A DNA stretch of 17,287 bases from Treponema sp. (GTDB lineage Bacteria; Spirochaetota; Spirochaetia; Treponematales; Breznakiellaceae), in NCBI GenBank assembly GCA_031255615.1, contig JAIRSD010000049.1:1-17287 (forward strand). Reading direction: 5' to 3'. The notes beneath the pieces were generated by a model. The model had not been told where the DNA came from and did no database searches. It saw only the letters and a list, made by a program, of their open reading frames with translations. Shown here piece by piece: positions 1 through 6,152 of this stretch. The first letter of the stretch is position 1, and the number at the start of each line of letters is the position of its first letter. The translations under genes were made by a program, and so were the position numbers.

Positions 1-1
1 G

Positions 2-1033
2 GCCGCCGGCGCTTCAACGGGCGCAACGGTCTTTGACGGCTTTTCAGGTTCCACGAGGGTAAGCCAGGCCTACGCAAAAAGCGGATACACCGTATACGCC
101 AACGATATTGCGCCCTACGCGAAGGTTTTTAATACGGCCTTTTTGCTGAACACCCGGGAACCGGCAAGCTACGCCCCCCTAATCGACCACCTTAACAGCC
201 TTGCGCCGGTAGACGGCTGGTTTACGGAACATTACGGCGGCGACGGGGAACATAGGAATTCAGACAACGGAGACGGTTTCAAGAAACCCTGGCAGAAAAA
301 GAATACCCGTAAACTCGACGCGATCCGCGAGGAAATAGACGCGCTGGATCTGGATGAAATCACGCGGGCGGTCGCCCTTGCCAGTTTGATGCTCGCGCTG
401 GACCAGGTTGACAGCACCCTCGGCCATTACGCCTCGTACCTGCATGAATGGTCGCGCCGTTCCTACAACGACCTGAAATTGGAGACCCCCCGTGTATGGG
501 TAAACACCCGGAAGAACGTCGTGATGACGGGCGACGTTTTTAAGGCCCTCGAAGAACTGCCCGGCGTCGCTATCGCCTACTTTGACCCCCCCTACGGCTC
601 GAACAACGAAAAGATGCCGCCCTCCCGGGTCCGTTACGCATCGTACTACCATATCTGGACCACGGTATGCCTCAACGACCGGCCCGAAATTTTCGGCAAA
701 GCGAAACGCCGCGTAGATAGCTCCGACCGGGTAGCGGGTTCCGTCTTTGAGGAATTCCGAAGGGGCGGGGCCGGTAAATTCATTGCCGTCGAAGCGATTG
801 AAAAACTGATTAAACGCAGCCCCGCCGATTATATTGTCTTGTCCTACAGTTCCGGCGGCAGGGCCGCGGCCCATGAGTTGTACGAAACGCTTGCCGGCTA
901 CGGCAGAATCCTTGAAATTGTAAAGGTCAATTACAAAAAGAACGTCATGGCGGCGATGAAATGGACCCGCGACTGGGTAAAGGAAGTTGACAACGGCAAT
1001 GTTGAGTATGTGTTCCTGATGGAAAAGACATAA
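2..1033 (+). CDS. D12-class DNA adenine methyltransferase (5' end outside the window)
   Basis: Transfers a methyl group from S-adenosylmethionine to N6 of adenine in a specific DNA site. The open frame enters at base 2 without a start codon, giving 343 visible residues. The AdoMet-binding motif I (DGFSGSTRVSQAY) lies at visible residues 12-24. The catalytic DPPY tetrad lies at 195-198, followed by GSNN and a family-like FGKAKRR segment. Motif I, a long target-recognition stretch, then DPPY is the order of the alpha/D12 class that includes Dam. The TTG at 143 would remove motif I, so it is not the real start; some N-terminal residues are missing beyond the window. No restriction partner is visible, so solitary enzyme versus restriction-modification member cannot be decided, nor can the target site be read. 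It is the only plus-strand gene and is functionally unrelated to the flagellar block, as expected for accessory DNA. Confidence 0.9.
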   Translation, partial: AAGASTGATVFDGFSGSTRVSQAYAKSGYTVYANDIAPYAKVFNTAFLLNTREPASYAPLIDHLNSLAPVDGWFTEHYGGDGEHRNSDNGDGFKKPWQKKNTRKLDAIREEIDALDLDEITRAVALASLMLALDQVDSTLGHYASYLHEWSRRSYNDLKLETPRVWVNTRKNVVMTGDVFKALEELPGVAIAYFDPPYGSNNEKMPPSRVRYASYYHIWTTVCLNDRPEIFGKAKRRVDSSDRVAGSVFEEFRRGGAGKFIAVEAIEKLIKRSPADYIVLSYSSGGRAAAHELYETLAGYGRILEIVKVNYKKNVMAAMKWTRDWVKEVDNGNVEYVFLMEKT

Positions 1034-1036
1034 ACG

Positions 1037-1068
1037 CCGGTCCGGCTTGAACGGAAGCCCCGGATCGG
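1037..1068 (+). terminator. Possible 3' stem-loop of the methyltransferase transcript
   Basis: Starting four bases after the stop codon, CCGGTCC (1037-1043) pairs with GGATCGG (1062-1068), with one G-T wobble, and GGCTT pairs with AAGCC inside it, leaving a CC bulge. No T-tract follows, so it is not a classical intrinsic terminator. It may instead protect the 3' end, or simply be the first of the many hairpins in this spacer. Confidence 0.3.
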
Positions 1069-1086
1069 ACAGAAAAACAAGGCCGG

Positions 1087-1235
1087 CAGGGAGGCCGACA
1101 GGATGTCGGCTGCAACCGATGTAGGAGATGGTGCGCAGAGCGCACCATCTCCGCAAGGCGAAAAACGGCAAGGAGGCCGAACCAAAAGGCGCTGCCTTTT
1201 GGTTTTTGGAGTTTGGGGCAAGGCCCCAAACTCCA
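1087..1235 (+). repeat. Chain of perfect inverted repeats, left half of composite element A
   Basis: Gene-free DNA with four hairpins in a row. GCCGACA and TGTCGGC flank a GGA loop (near 1093-1110). GGAGATGGTGCGC (1124-1136) pairs with 1140-1152 around AGA. AACCAAAAGGC (1180-1190) pairs with 1194-1204 around GCT. TGGAGTTTGGGGC (1207-1219) pairs with 1223-1235 around AAG. All arms from 1124 onward are 11-13 bp without mismatch and the loops are 3 bases. The AACCAAAA hairpin followed by TTTTTGG and a GGAGTTT...AAACTCC hairpin recurs in the same order at 14586-14645. I see no convincing gene here; open frames on either strand are low-complexity. Confidence 0.75.
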
Positions 1236-1243
1236 CCCAGGGA

Positions 1244-1384
1244 AGCCGGCAGGGATGCCGGCTATAACCGCGCAAGGGATAGGAGGGGTGCGGAGCAGCC
1301 ACGGCGCGGAGCGCCGGGGCCGGAGGCGAAGCCGCAGCCCCGGATAGCCCGGTTTTTTGCGGCTCCGCCGCAAAAAATGCGCCC
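1244..1384 (+). repeat. Composite structured element, copy A (candidate structured RNA)
   Basis: Order of parts: hairpin AGCCGGCA/TGCCGGCT with loop GGGA (1244-1263); core CCGCGCAAGGGATAG (1268-1282); a GC-rich branched region with CGGCGC/GCGCCG and GGGGC/GCCCC pairings (1283-1340); core CGGATAGCCCGG (1341-1352); hairpin TTTTTTGCGGC/GCCGCAAAAAA with loop TCC (1353-1377); then ATGCGCCC (1377-1384). The three cores are identical in copy B at 14693-14808, whereas the helices between them have different sequences that still pair perfectly. This suggests selection on structure. The function is unknown; it may be a repetitive mobile RNA or a REP-like element. Confidence 0.7.
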
Positions 1385-1475
1385 TTATTCTTAATATTTC
1401 ACCTATTCTGACTGCTTCGCGGCTGCCTTGATAGCAACAGGGGGTTGGACGGGCTGGTATGGGTAGTTGTCGCTT

Positions 1476-1548
1476 TGCCACCTCAGAGAATCGAACTCTA
1501 GACACGCAGATTTTCAGTCTGCTGCTCTACCAACTGAGCTAAGGTGGC
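1476..1548 (-). tRNA. tRNA-Phe (anticodon GAA)
   Basis: Reading the minus strand from 1548, the acceptor stem GCCACCT pairs with AGGTGGC, the D arm contains AGCTCAGTTGGTAGAGC, and the anticodon stem GCAGA/TCTGC encloses loop CTGAAAA with anticodon GAA. A 5-base variable loop (GTGTC) follows. The T arm TAGAG/CTCTG (one T-G pair) encloses TTCGATT. The discriminator base is A at 1476. The length is 73 and CCA is not encoded. All arms fold cleanly. Its 3' end faces the methyltransferase and repeat region. Confidence 0.97.
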
Positions 1549-1567
1549 TAAAGAACCATGCTTTACG

Positions 1568-1596
1568 AATATACAACAGACGGCATAAAAGGTCAA
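1568..1596 (-). promoter_or_regulatory. Sigma-70 type promoter of tRNA-Phe
   Basis: On the minus strand TTGACC (1596-1591) and TATATT (1573-1568) are separated by exactly 17 bases, and the -10 box ends 20 bases before the tRNA. The match is 5/6 for the -35 and 5/6 for the -10. The -35 hexamer contains the TGA stop codon of the upstream gene, so the tRNA promoter is embedded in the end of that reading frame. Confidence 0.75.
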
Positions 1597-2117
1597 GCCC
1601 CTCTACGGCGGGAAACGGCCAGGGCCAGTTCGACTTCCGATATGCTTACCCCCAGTCTGGCGGCGATGAGGGGGGCGGCGAGGCCCTGGCGGGAAAGTTC
1701 CTGGACCCGCTCGGTAAGGGGGCGGACGGGGGGGGGCTCGTTTCTGGGGGGGGCGGTATCGCTGGGGGCGGCGGGGGGCTCCGCGGGCGGGGGGGAGGCG
1801 GAACCGGGGCGGCGGCTGGCGAGGGCGGTGTAGAGTTCCGTGCCGGGGCGGCGGCGGTCCAGGTCCCGGGACAGGAGGGCGATGCGACGGTCGGCGTCTT
1901 CGAGGATTTTCCGCAGGGCGGCGATTCGTTCTTCTACCAGTTGGGCATCGCGGTCGGTGGCGCGGTCGATTTCCGCGACGAGGCGGTTTACTTCTTCCTG
2001 GCAGGCGGCGAGGACGCCGTCCCGGCCGGTGCGGCGTCTTATGTAGAGGTGGAAATAGATAAAGAAGAAGGCGCAAAGCACCAGGCTTGCCCCCGAAAAG
2101 ATAACTTGCAGCGCCAA
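1593..2117 (-). CDS. Membrane-anchored coiled-coil protein with SwrB/DUF2802-like C-terminus
   Basis: Last gene of the flagellar block; not recognised with certainty. One N-terminal transmembrane helix (about residues 3-24) is followed by a basic stop (RRR), a charged coiled coil (about 28-85), a Pro/Ala-rich linker, and a C-terminal helical motif ending IAARLGVSISEVELALAVSRR. A single TM helix, coiled coil and a closing IAxxLGxSxxEVELAL motif resemble SwrB-like and DUF2802/DUF6115-type proteins of flagellar and chemotaxis operons. In Bacillus, swrB directly follows sigD and promotes export-gate assembly. The start is uncertain: TTG at 2117 has GGAGG four bases upstream; GTG at 2129 and TTG at 2168 are alternatives with poorer sites. 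The linker is coded through runs of 9 and 8 identical bases, but the frame stays open into the conserved C-terminus. Confidence 0.75.
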   Translation of the reverse strand: MALQVIFSGASLVLCAFFFIYFHLYIRRRTGRDGVLAACQEEVNRLVAEIDRATDRDAQLVEERIAALRKILEDADRRIALLSRDLDRRRPGTELYTALASRRPGSASPPPAEPPAAPSDTAPPRNEPPPVRPLTERVQELSRQGLAAPLIAARLGVSISEVELALAVSRRRGA

Positions 2118-2119
2118 GG

Positions 2120-2127
2120 CCCCTCCC
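2120..2127 (-). promoter_or_regulatory. Ribosome binding site deciding the start of the SwrB-like gene
   Basis: GGGAGGGG on the minus strand, with its GGAGG core four bases before the TTG at 2117. It overlaps the alternative GTG start (2129-2127), which itself lacks a good upstream site. Confidence 0.4.
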
Positions 2128-2160
2128 ACTAACGGCGTCCGGGAAAACGCGGTTCCCTGT

Positions 2161-2187
2161 CCGGTCAAGGTTTTTAGCCGGTCAAGG
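2161..2187. repeat. Short direct repeat CCGGTCAAGG
   Basis: Two identical 10-base copies at 2161-2170 and 2178-2187 separated by TTTTTAG, in the 74-base gap between the 118-residue gene and the chosen start of the next gene. The start-to-start spacing is 17 bases. It could be a binding site or a local duplication; no function can be assigned. Confidence 0.5.
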
Positions 2188-2191
2188 ATTG

Positions 2192-2548
2192 CTAACCGGT
2201 AAAATCTATATACTTCCCCAGGGCGGGGTCCCGGAATACGGAAGCCCCGGGGGGGGATTCTCCCTTTTCGGTTTCGCCGGTTTTTCCGTCCGCTTCGTCC
2301 TGGTCCCGGCTTCCCTCGTCTTCGCCTCCCCGGCGGCGGCGGGCGTTCCGGTCGCCGATTTCTTCGGCGCCCCGGCCTGTTTCCTGGGGGGCGTTTACGG
2401 ACTGGATGTTCTCCTGGGTCCGGCGCTGGACTTCCACCGATTGGATGGCCTGCTGGATCAGGGTTCCGTCTCTTTGGGCGGCCTGGGATTTGCCGACCTT
2501 TTCCAACTGGGTGAAAAGGGTTTGGAGATCAATCGGCTGTATAGCCAT
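2192..2548 (-). CDS. Small conserved-type protein of unknown function in the flagellar operon
   Basis: 118 residues, not matched to a named family. The N-terminal 50 residues are predicted helical (LQTLFTQLEKVGKSQAAQ onward). The middle (about 55-100) is a very polar Arg/Glu/Asp/Gly-rich, probably disordered stretch with the run RRRR. The C-terminus closes with DPALGKYIDFTG, which looks like a defined short motif. No signal peptide or membrane helix is visible, so it is likely cytoplasmic. Its ATG lies inside the end of the DUF342 gene (20-base overlap, different frame), so translation is probably coupled; AAGG precedes the ATG by about 7 bases. The tight coupling suggests a shared role with the DUF342 protein. 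Confidence that it is a real gene comes from overlap, position and the structured ends. Confidence 0.75.
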   Translation of the reverse strand: MAIQPIDLQTLFTQLEKVGKSQAAQRDGTLIQQAIQSVEVQRRTQENIQSVNAPQETGRGAEEIGDRNARRRRGGEDEGSRDQDEADGKTGETEKGESPPGASVFRDPALGKYIDFTG

Positions 2549-4487
2549 CGGGGACCTTCGTCAAATTTTTATCGACCTCCTCATAGGCGGCCGCGCTGAT
2601 GAGGCCGTCCTCCAGCACGAAGGTGACCGCCTTGTATTCATTCCGCACGTCCTCGCGGGCGTCCCGAATCTGGATCCGCACGCCGGGAAAGACCTTGGAG
2701 GAAACGGAGACCCGGCCCCGGACGCGGGTTTTATCCAGGGATTCCTGCACCTTTAACAGGTCCTCGTCGGTTTTCGCGATATGGGCGATCAATGTCTGCC
2801 GGAGGGCCATGAATTCCGCCAGGGTCGCTTCTTTATCTTCCGGCAGGGTTCTCCGCTGTTTCTTGATGTTGATCAGGGTTTGAATATTCCGCTGGAGATC
2901 CTGAAATTCCTTGCGGATCTTTTCTTTTCTGTCGCTAAGCTGGGTGAACCGGTTTTTAAGTTTGGGATCGAAGCCCGCTTCCAGGACTGTCTCGGTGCCG
3001 CTTATGGGGCTGCCCAGGGTTTTCGCGTTGATCTCCTCGGCGGCCCGGACTCGGCCTCCCACGATGGCAGCCCGTTTCCCCTGGCACAGGACCCGCTTGG
3101 CGGCGTCCACCCGGGAATTGATGATTCCGTCGGAGACTACCACCATGTCTCCGGATTCCACGGCGGCGTTTTCGATGAACTTCGCCCACACCGAGTGGCC
3201 CGCCCTGACTGTCCCTTCGCCTTTCCCGGCTATGCCCTGGGTAACAATAATGTCCCCCTGGGATACCAATTCCGCCTTTTCCACGGTGCCGTTGACTTCG
3301 ATGTTTCCCGACGCCTTGACGAAGAAGCCGTCCTCCACGTTGCCGTTCACGATGACGGTTCCCAGGAATTCGATGTTCCCGCTCTTTAGGTTTACGCCGT
3401 CGTCCACGGTGTATACGGGTTCCACGTTGATTTTGTTGTTTACGATCAACACCTGGCCGTTAATATCGGCGACGATGGTAACTTCGTCGTCGGCCACACG
3501 GACGTTTTTTCCCAGGGGCAGGGAAACATCCTTGCCGTCTTTGGCGGGGAACAGGACTCCCCGGATATTTTTGCCGTCCTTTCCTCTTTGGGCAGGGATC
3601 TTTACCGCCAGGGGCTGGTTTTCCACCACGTTTTGGATGATGTTAAGGTCTTTAAAATTGACCCGGCCATTGCTGCCTTCCTGAAGCCGCACTTTGCTCT
3701 TGTCGGTTTCAAAATTGTACTGGATATAGGCGTCCCGGCCGTCCACCGGCCTCTCCCCTTCCGCCACGGTTACCGGCTCGTGGTAAACGGGTTTATCCAC
3801 CAGCTCCGCGATGGCGTCTTTTTTAATGCCGAAATTTACTCTGTTGCTGTGGAGGAAGTTGACATAGTTTTCCGCCGAATAATCCCGCCCTCCGGGGCCG
3901 GGGCTGTTTACCTTAACGTTGGCCTTCATTTCCCCTTCGACGATGTCAATGGTCACGGTGCTGTCGTTGGCGGAATTCCGCTGGTAGTCGCCCACACGGA
4001 TGTACTCCCCGACGGCATCCGCAACTATGCCGTTTACTTTTTCCCGGTCGATATGCCGGACCTCCCGCCGGTTTAGGGCTTCCATGGCGGCATTTTCCTC
4101 CACCGCCTTGCCCGCGCCCTGGGGGGGGGTAACTTTGAGGAAGGCCCCCTCCAGGAAAAGCCGGACAAAGACTTCGCCGTCCTTGTCTTCGTTGACCGGG
4201 GTCTCTTCTTCATTCCCGGCGGCATCGGCCTGGACCGCTTTGCCGCGGGAGACGGCGATCCGTTCATAGGCCCGGATTTTCCATTCCTTTTTACCGGCGC
4301 CGAAAAAACCGGCAAAGCCCCGCTCGGCGATTTCGTATTCCAGCCGGCGCAGGGGAACATCCAGGAGGGTTGCCGCTTCGGCGACGGCCAGTTCGAGGGT
4401 GTCTCCCGAGGCTTCCACCGTATGAACAGTTTTGTCCCGCTCCAACTGTTCTTTCATCATCCGCTGAAGCTCGACAAAATCGACCAT
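2529..4487 (-). CDS. DUF342/FapA-family protein with N-terminal Jag-N-like domain
   Basis: 652 residues. Residues about 23-74 (VEASGDTLELAVAEAATLLDV onward, with GFFGAGKKEWKI) look like a Jag-N domain, a small domain found before RNA-binding or polymer-linked modules. An acidic linker follows, then the FapA/DUF342 region from about 160. This includes glycine-spaced beta segments (for example GNIEVNGTVEKAELVSQGDI) of a right-handed parallel beta-helix around 365-500. A coiled coil (about 525-605) rich in Lys, Glu and Leu follows, and a short beta end (GRVSVSSKVFPGVRIQI). FapA-type proteins are known as polymerising cytoplasmic scaffolds in several bacteria and recur in spirochaete flagellar operons; the exact role here is inferred. 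It starts 16 bases after the sigma gene ends. Codons 121-122 lie in a nine-base G run. Confidence 0.88.
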   Translation of the reverse strand: MVDFVELQRMMKEQLERDKTVHTVEASGDTLELAVAEAATLLDVPLRRLEYEIAERGFAGFFGAGKKEWKIRAYERIAVSRGKAVQADAAGNEEETPVNEDKDGEVFVRLFLEGAFLKVTPPQGAGKAVEENAAMEALNRREVRHIDREKVNGIVADAVGEYIRVGDYQRNSANDSTVTIDIVEGEMKANVKVNSPGPGGRDYSAENYVNFLHSNRVNFGIKKDAIAELVDKPVYHEPVTVAEGERPVDGRDAYIQYNFETDKSKVRLQEGSNGRVNFKDLNIIQNVVENQPLAVKIPAQRGKDGKNIRGVLFPAKDGKDVSLPLGKNVRVADDEVTIVADINGQVLIVNNKINVEPVYTVDDGVNLKSGNIEFLGTVIVNGNVEDGFFVKASGNIEVNGTVEKAELVSQGDIIVTQGIAGKGEGTVRAGHSVWAKFIENAAVESGDMVVVSDGIINSRVDAAKRVLCQGKRAAIVGGRVRAAEEINAKTLGSPISGTETVLEAGFDPKLKNRFTQLSDRKEKIRKEFQDLQRNIQTLINIKKQRRTLPEDKEATLAEFMALRQTLIAHIAKTDEDLLKVQESLDKTRVRGRVSVSSKVFPGVRIQIRDAREDVRNEYKAVTFVLEDGLISAAAYEEVDKNLTKVPDGYTAD

Positions 4488-4503
4488 AACCCTGCCTCTT
4501 TGG

Positions 4504-5316
4504 TTATATGATTCCCTTCCTGATATTCGTAAGTCTGGAACGGAGACGCAGTATGGCCTTGGTATGGAGTTGGGATACCCGGGATTCGGTAACCTCCAAC
4601 ACCTGGCCTATTTCCTTCAACGTGAGGTCCTCGTAATAGTAAAGGACCAGGATCTTCTTTTCTTTATCGGGCAATTCGCTGATAGCTTCAACGATTACCC
4701 GGCGAATTTCGTCCTTTTCTACGATTACGTCGGGATTCATGCTGGAGGGGGATTCGATGCTGTCTCCGATGGAGACCTTGTCGTTTTCGTCGCCGGTGAA
4801 CCACACGTCGCTTAAGGAGAGGATCGAGGTGCCGGAGATCTTGACAAGTATTTTGAGGTATTCTTCCTGGGCCATCCCCATGGCGCCGGCGATTTCCTGA
4901 TCCGTGGCGGTTCTGCCCAACTGGGCTTCCAGGGCTCCGATGGTTTCTTCAACTTCCCGGGTTTTCTGCCGGACCGACCGGGGGACCCAGTCGATGGAGC
5001 GGAGTTCGTCAAAAATGGCCCCCCGGATGCGGGTGACCGCGTAGGTTTTAAATTTTACATTCTTTTCCGGTTCAAATTTTTCGATGGCGTCCAACAGTCC
5101 AAAAACACCGAAACCGACCAGATCGTCGAATTCCACGCTGGAGGGCATGCTGACGGCGATTTTGCCGGCCACATATTTGACCAGGGGGGCATACTGCTTG
5201 ATGAAATCTTCCCGGATTTTTGGATCCCGGGTTTTACGGTACTTCTGCCAAAGTTCCTCTTCTATCTTTCCTTCTACGGAATTAACGGCAGCATGGTTAC
5301 CGTCAGCAGTCCCCAT
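4504..5316 (-). CDS. fliA: RNA polymerase sigma factor of the FliA/WhiG (sigma-28) type
   Basis: 270 residues, the usual length for FliA/SigD/WhiG. Region 2 spans about 44-117 with [21 protein letters not shown] (core binding) and [26 protein letters not shown], whose [17 protein letters not shown] stretch is diagnostic of this family. Region 3 is at about 118-170. Region 4 is at about 213-262, with the helix-turn-helix [24 protein letters not shown]. It directs RNA polymerase to late flagellar and motility promoters. In treponemes the equivalent gene is often called whiG. It lies inside the structural operon, so its level rises with export-gate expression. An anti-sigma factor FlgM is not in the window. 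AAAGGGAATCGAT precedes the ATG, and the upstream gene ends 11 bases before it. Confidence 0.96.
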   Translation of the reverse strand: MGTADGNHAAVNSVEGKIEEELWQKYRKTRDPKIREDFIKQYAPLVKYVAGKIAVSMPSSVEFDDLVGFGVFGLLDAIEKFEPEKNVKFKTYAVTRIRGAIFDELRSIDWVPRSVRQKTREVEETIGALEAQLGRTATDQEIAGAMGMAQEEYLKILVKISGTSILSLSDVWFTGDENDKVSIGDSIESPSSMNPDVIVEKDEIRRVIVEAISELPDKEKKILVLYYYEDLTLKEIGQVLEVTESRVSQLHTKAILRLRSRLTNIRKGII

Positions 5317-5327
5317 ATCGATTCCCT

Positions 5328-6146
5328 TTAATCCTTTTTCAGTATGGTTTGTATGGCGGAAGCCAGCTCTTTGGGATTAAAATCTTCCTCCACATTCCTG
5401 CCCTTCTTCGAATGGGCCGTTCTGACCGGCTGGGAGGATAAACCCTGCCCCGTCGAGGGAGGATCTTCCTCGTCCTGGGGGGGCAAAAAACTGCCCGCCA
5501 GGGAGTCTAGATCCGGCAGAGATTCAGCATCGTCGGATATGTCCCCCAGCCCCCAAAAACCATCGGCAGGAGATTGAACCGAAGGAATCGGATCCTTGGA
5601 TACACCCTCCCTATTTTGAGTATAGCTGGATTGGGGACCCTGGTCCATACCCTGCAGCGCGGACTGGAAGGAGGCGGAATCTTCGAGGGAATCCTCGCCG
5701 AGGGAATCCCCGGCGGGGGAGTCTTCGCCGGAGGGGCTGCCGGGCATAGCGGCAGAATCCGAAGACGCGCCGCCGGAATTTCTGGAAGCCGCGGGCTTTG
5801 TCAGGTCCGCAATGTTTCCCACCCGGTCATCCGCCGATTCTTCCGGGGGCAGGGCCGCATTCAGGGGGATCAGATCTTCCCCGTCCCCCAGGGTGATATC
5901 CACCTGCCTTCCCGAATCGGGGCTCGTGTTTGGGGGTCCGTCCCGGGAGGAGGCGACCTGGAGCAGATCGGGGATATACTTGCCGATTATATGCCGAATA
6001 AGGAGGGTCAGCAGAAAAAAGGCCGCCCCGAAACCGAGGGCCCGAATCACAACGATCAGAATATGGCCCCGGACGGATATTCCCAGGGCGAGGGAGATGA
6101 GGAAGGCCGCCGCCGCCGCAATGCCGCTTAACCGGAAGTTAAACAT
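5328..6146 (-). CDS. Two-helix membrane protein with long acidic linker, unknown function
   Basis: 272 residues with no recognised family. Two hydrophobic segments (about 5-23 and 28-51) form a membrane hairpin, followed by a basic/polar stretch ([13 protein letters not shown]). Residues about 65-245 are Ser/Pro/Gly/Asp/Glu-rich low-complexity sequence with repeated GEDS/EDS units, probably disordered and cytoplasmic. The C-terminal 20 residues ([20 protein letters not shown]) look like a conserved amphipathic helix. That architecture suggests a membrane tether that presents a short binding helix, which is inference. It sits between flhG and fliA with gaps of 6 and 11 bases; my recollection is that treponemes have an unnamed gene in this slot. 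FlhG or the sigma factor are plausible partners by position only. Confidence 0.8.
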   Translation of the reverse strand: MFNFRLSGIAAAAAFLISLALGISVRGHILIVVIRALGFGAAFFLLTLLIRHIIGKYIPDLLQVASSRDGPPNTSPDSGRQVDITLGDGEDLIPLNAALPPEESADDRVGNIADLTKPAASRNSGGASSDSAAMPGSPSGEDSPAGDSLGEDSLEDSASFQSALQGMDQGPQSSYTQNREGVSKDPIPSVQSPADGFWGLGDISDDAESLPDLDSLAGSFLPPQDEEDPPSTGQGLSSQPVRTAHSKKGRNVEEDFNPKELASAIQTILKKD

Positions 6147-6152
6147 GGCGCG

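Noticed and set aside
143..145. TTG as the start of the methyltransferase
   Set aside because: The frame is open to the left edge and the upstream 47 codons encode the AdoMet-binding motif, so the true start lies outside the window.
260..1171. Minus-strand frame of 303 residues opposite the methyltransferase
   Set aside because: It has no recognisable motif, while the plus strand shows motif I and DPPY in one frame.
1353..1377. Hairpin TTTTTTGCGGC/GCCGCAAAAAA as a plain intrinsic terminator for the tRNA or methyltransferase
   Set aside because: It lies between two cores that are identical in copy B, where the same position has a CCCCGCC stem with no T-tract, so it is better explained as part of the element.
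1087..1384. CRISPR array
   Set aside because: The repeats are inverted, of differing sequence and spacing; there is no constant direct repeat with unique spacers.
931..1505. Minus-strand frames across the repeat region and the tRNA
   Set aside because: They run through perfect inverted repeats and into the tRNA gene; the composition is Arg/Pro/Ser-rich and unlike the real proteins here.
1603..2132. Other long frames in 1467-2132 (Gly-rich plus-strand and Arg/Pro-rich minus-strand)
   Set aside because: Pure low-complexity translations of G/C runs; the chosen minus-strand frame alone gives a TM helix, coiled coil and conserved-type C-terminus.
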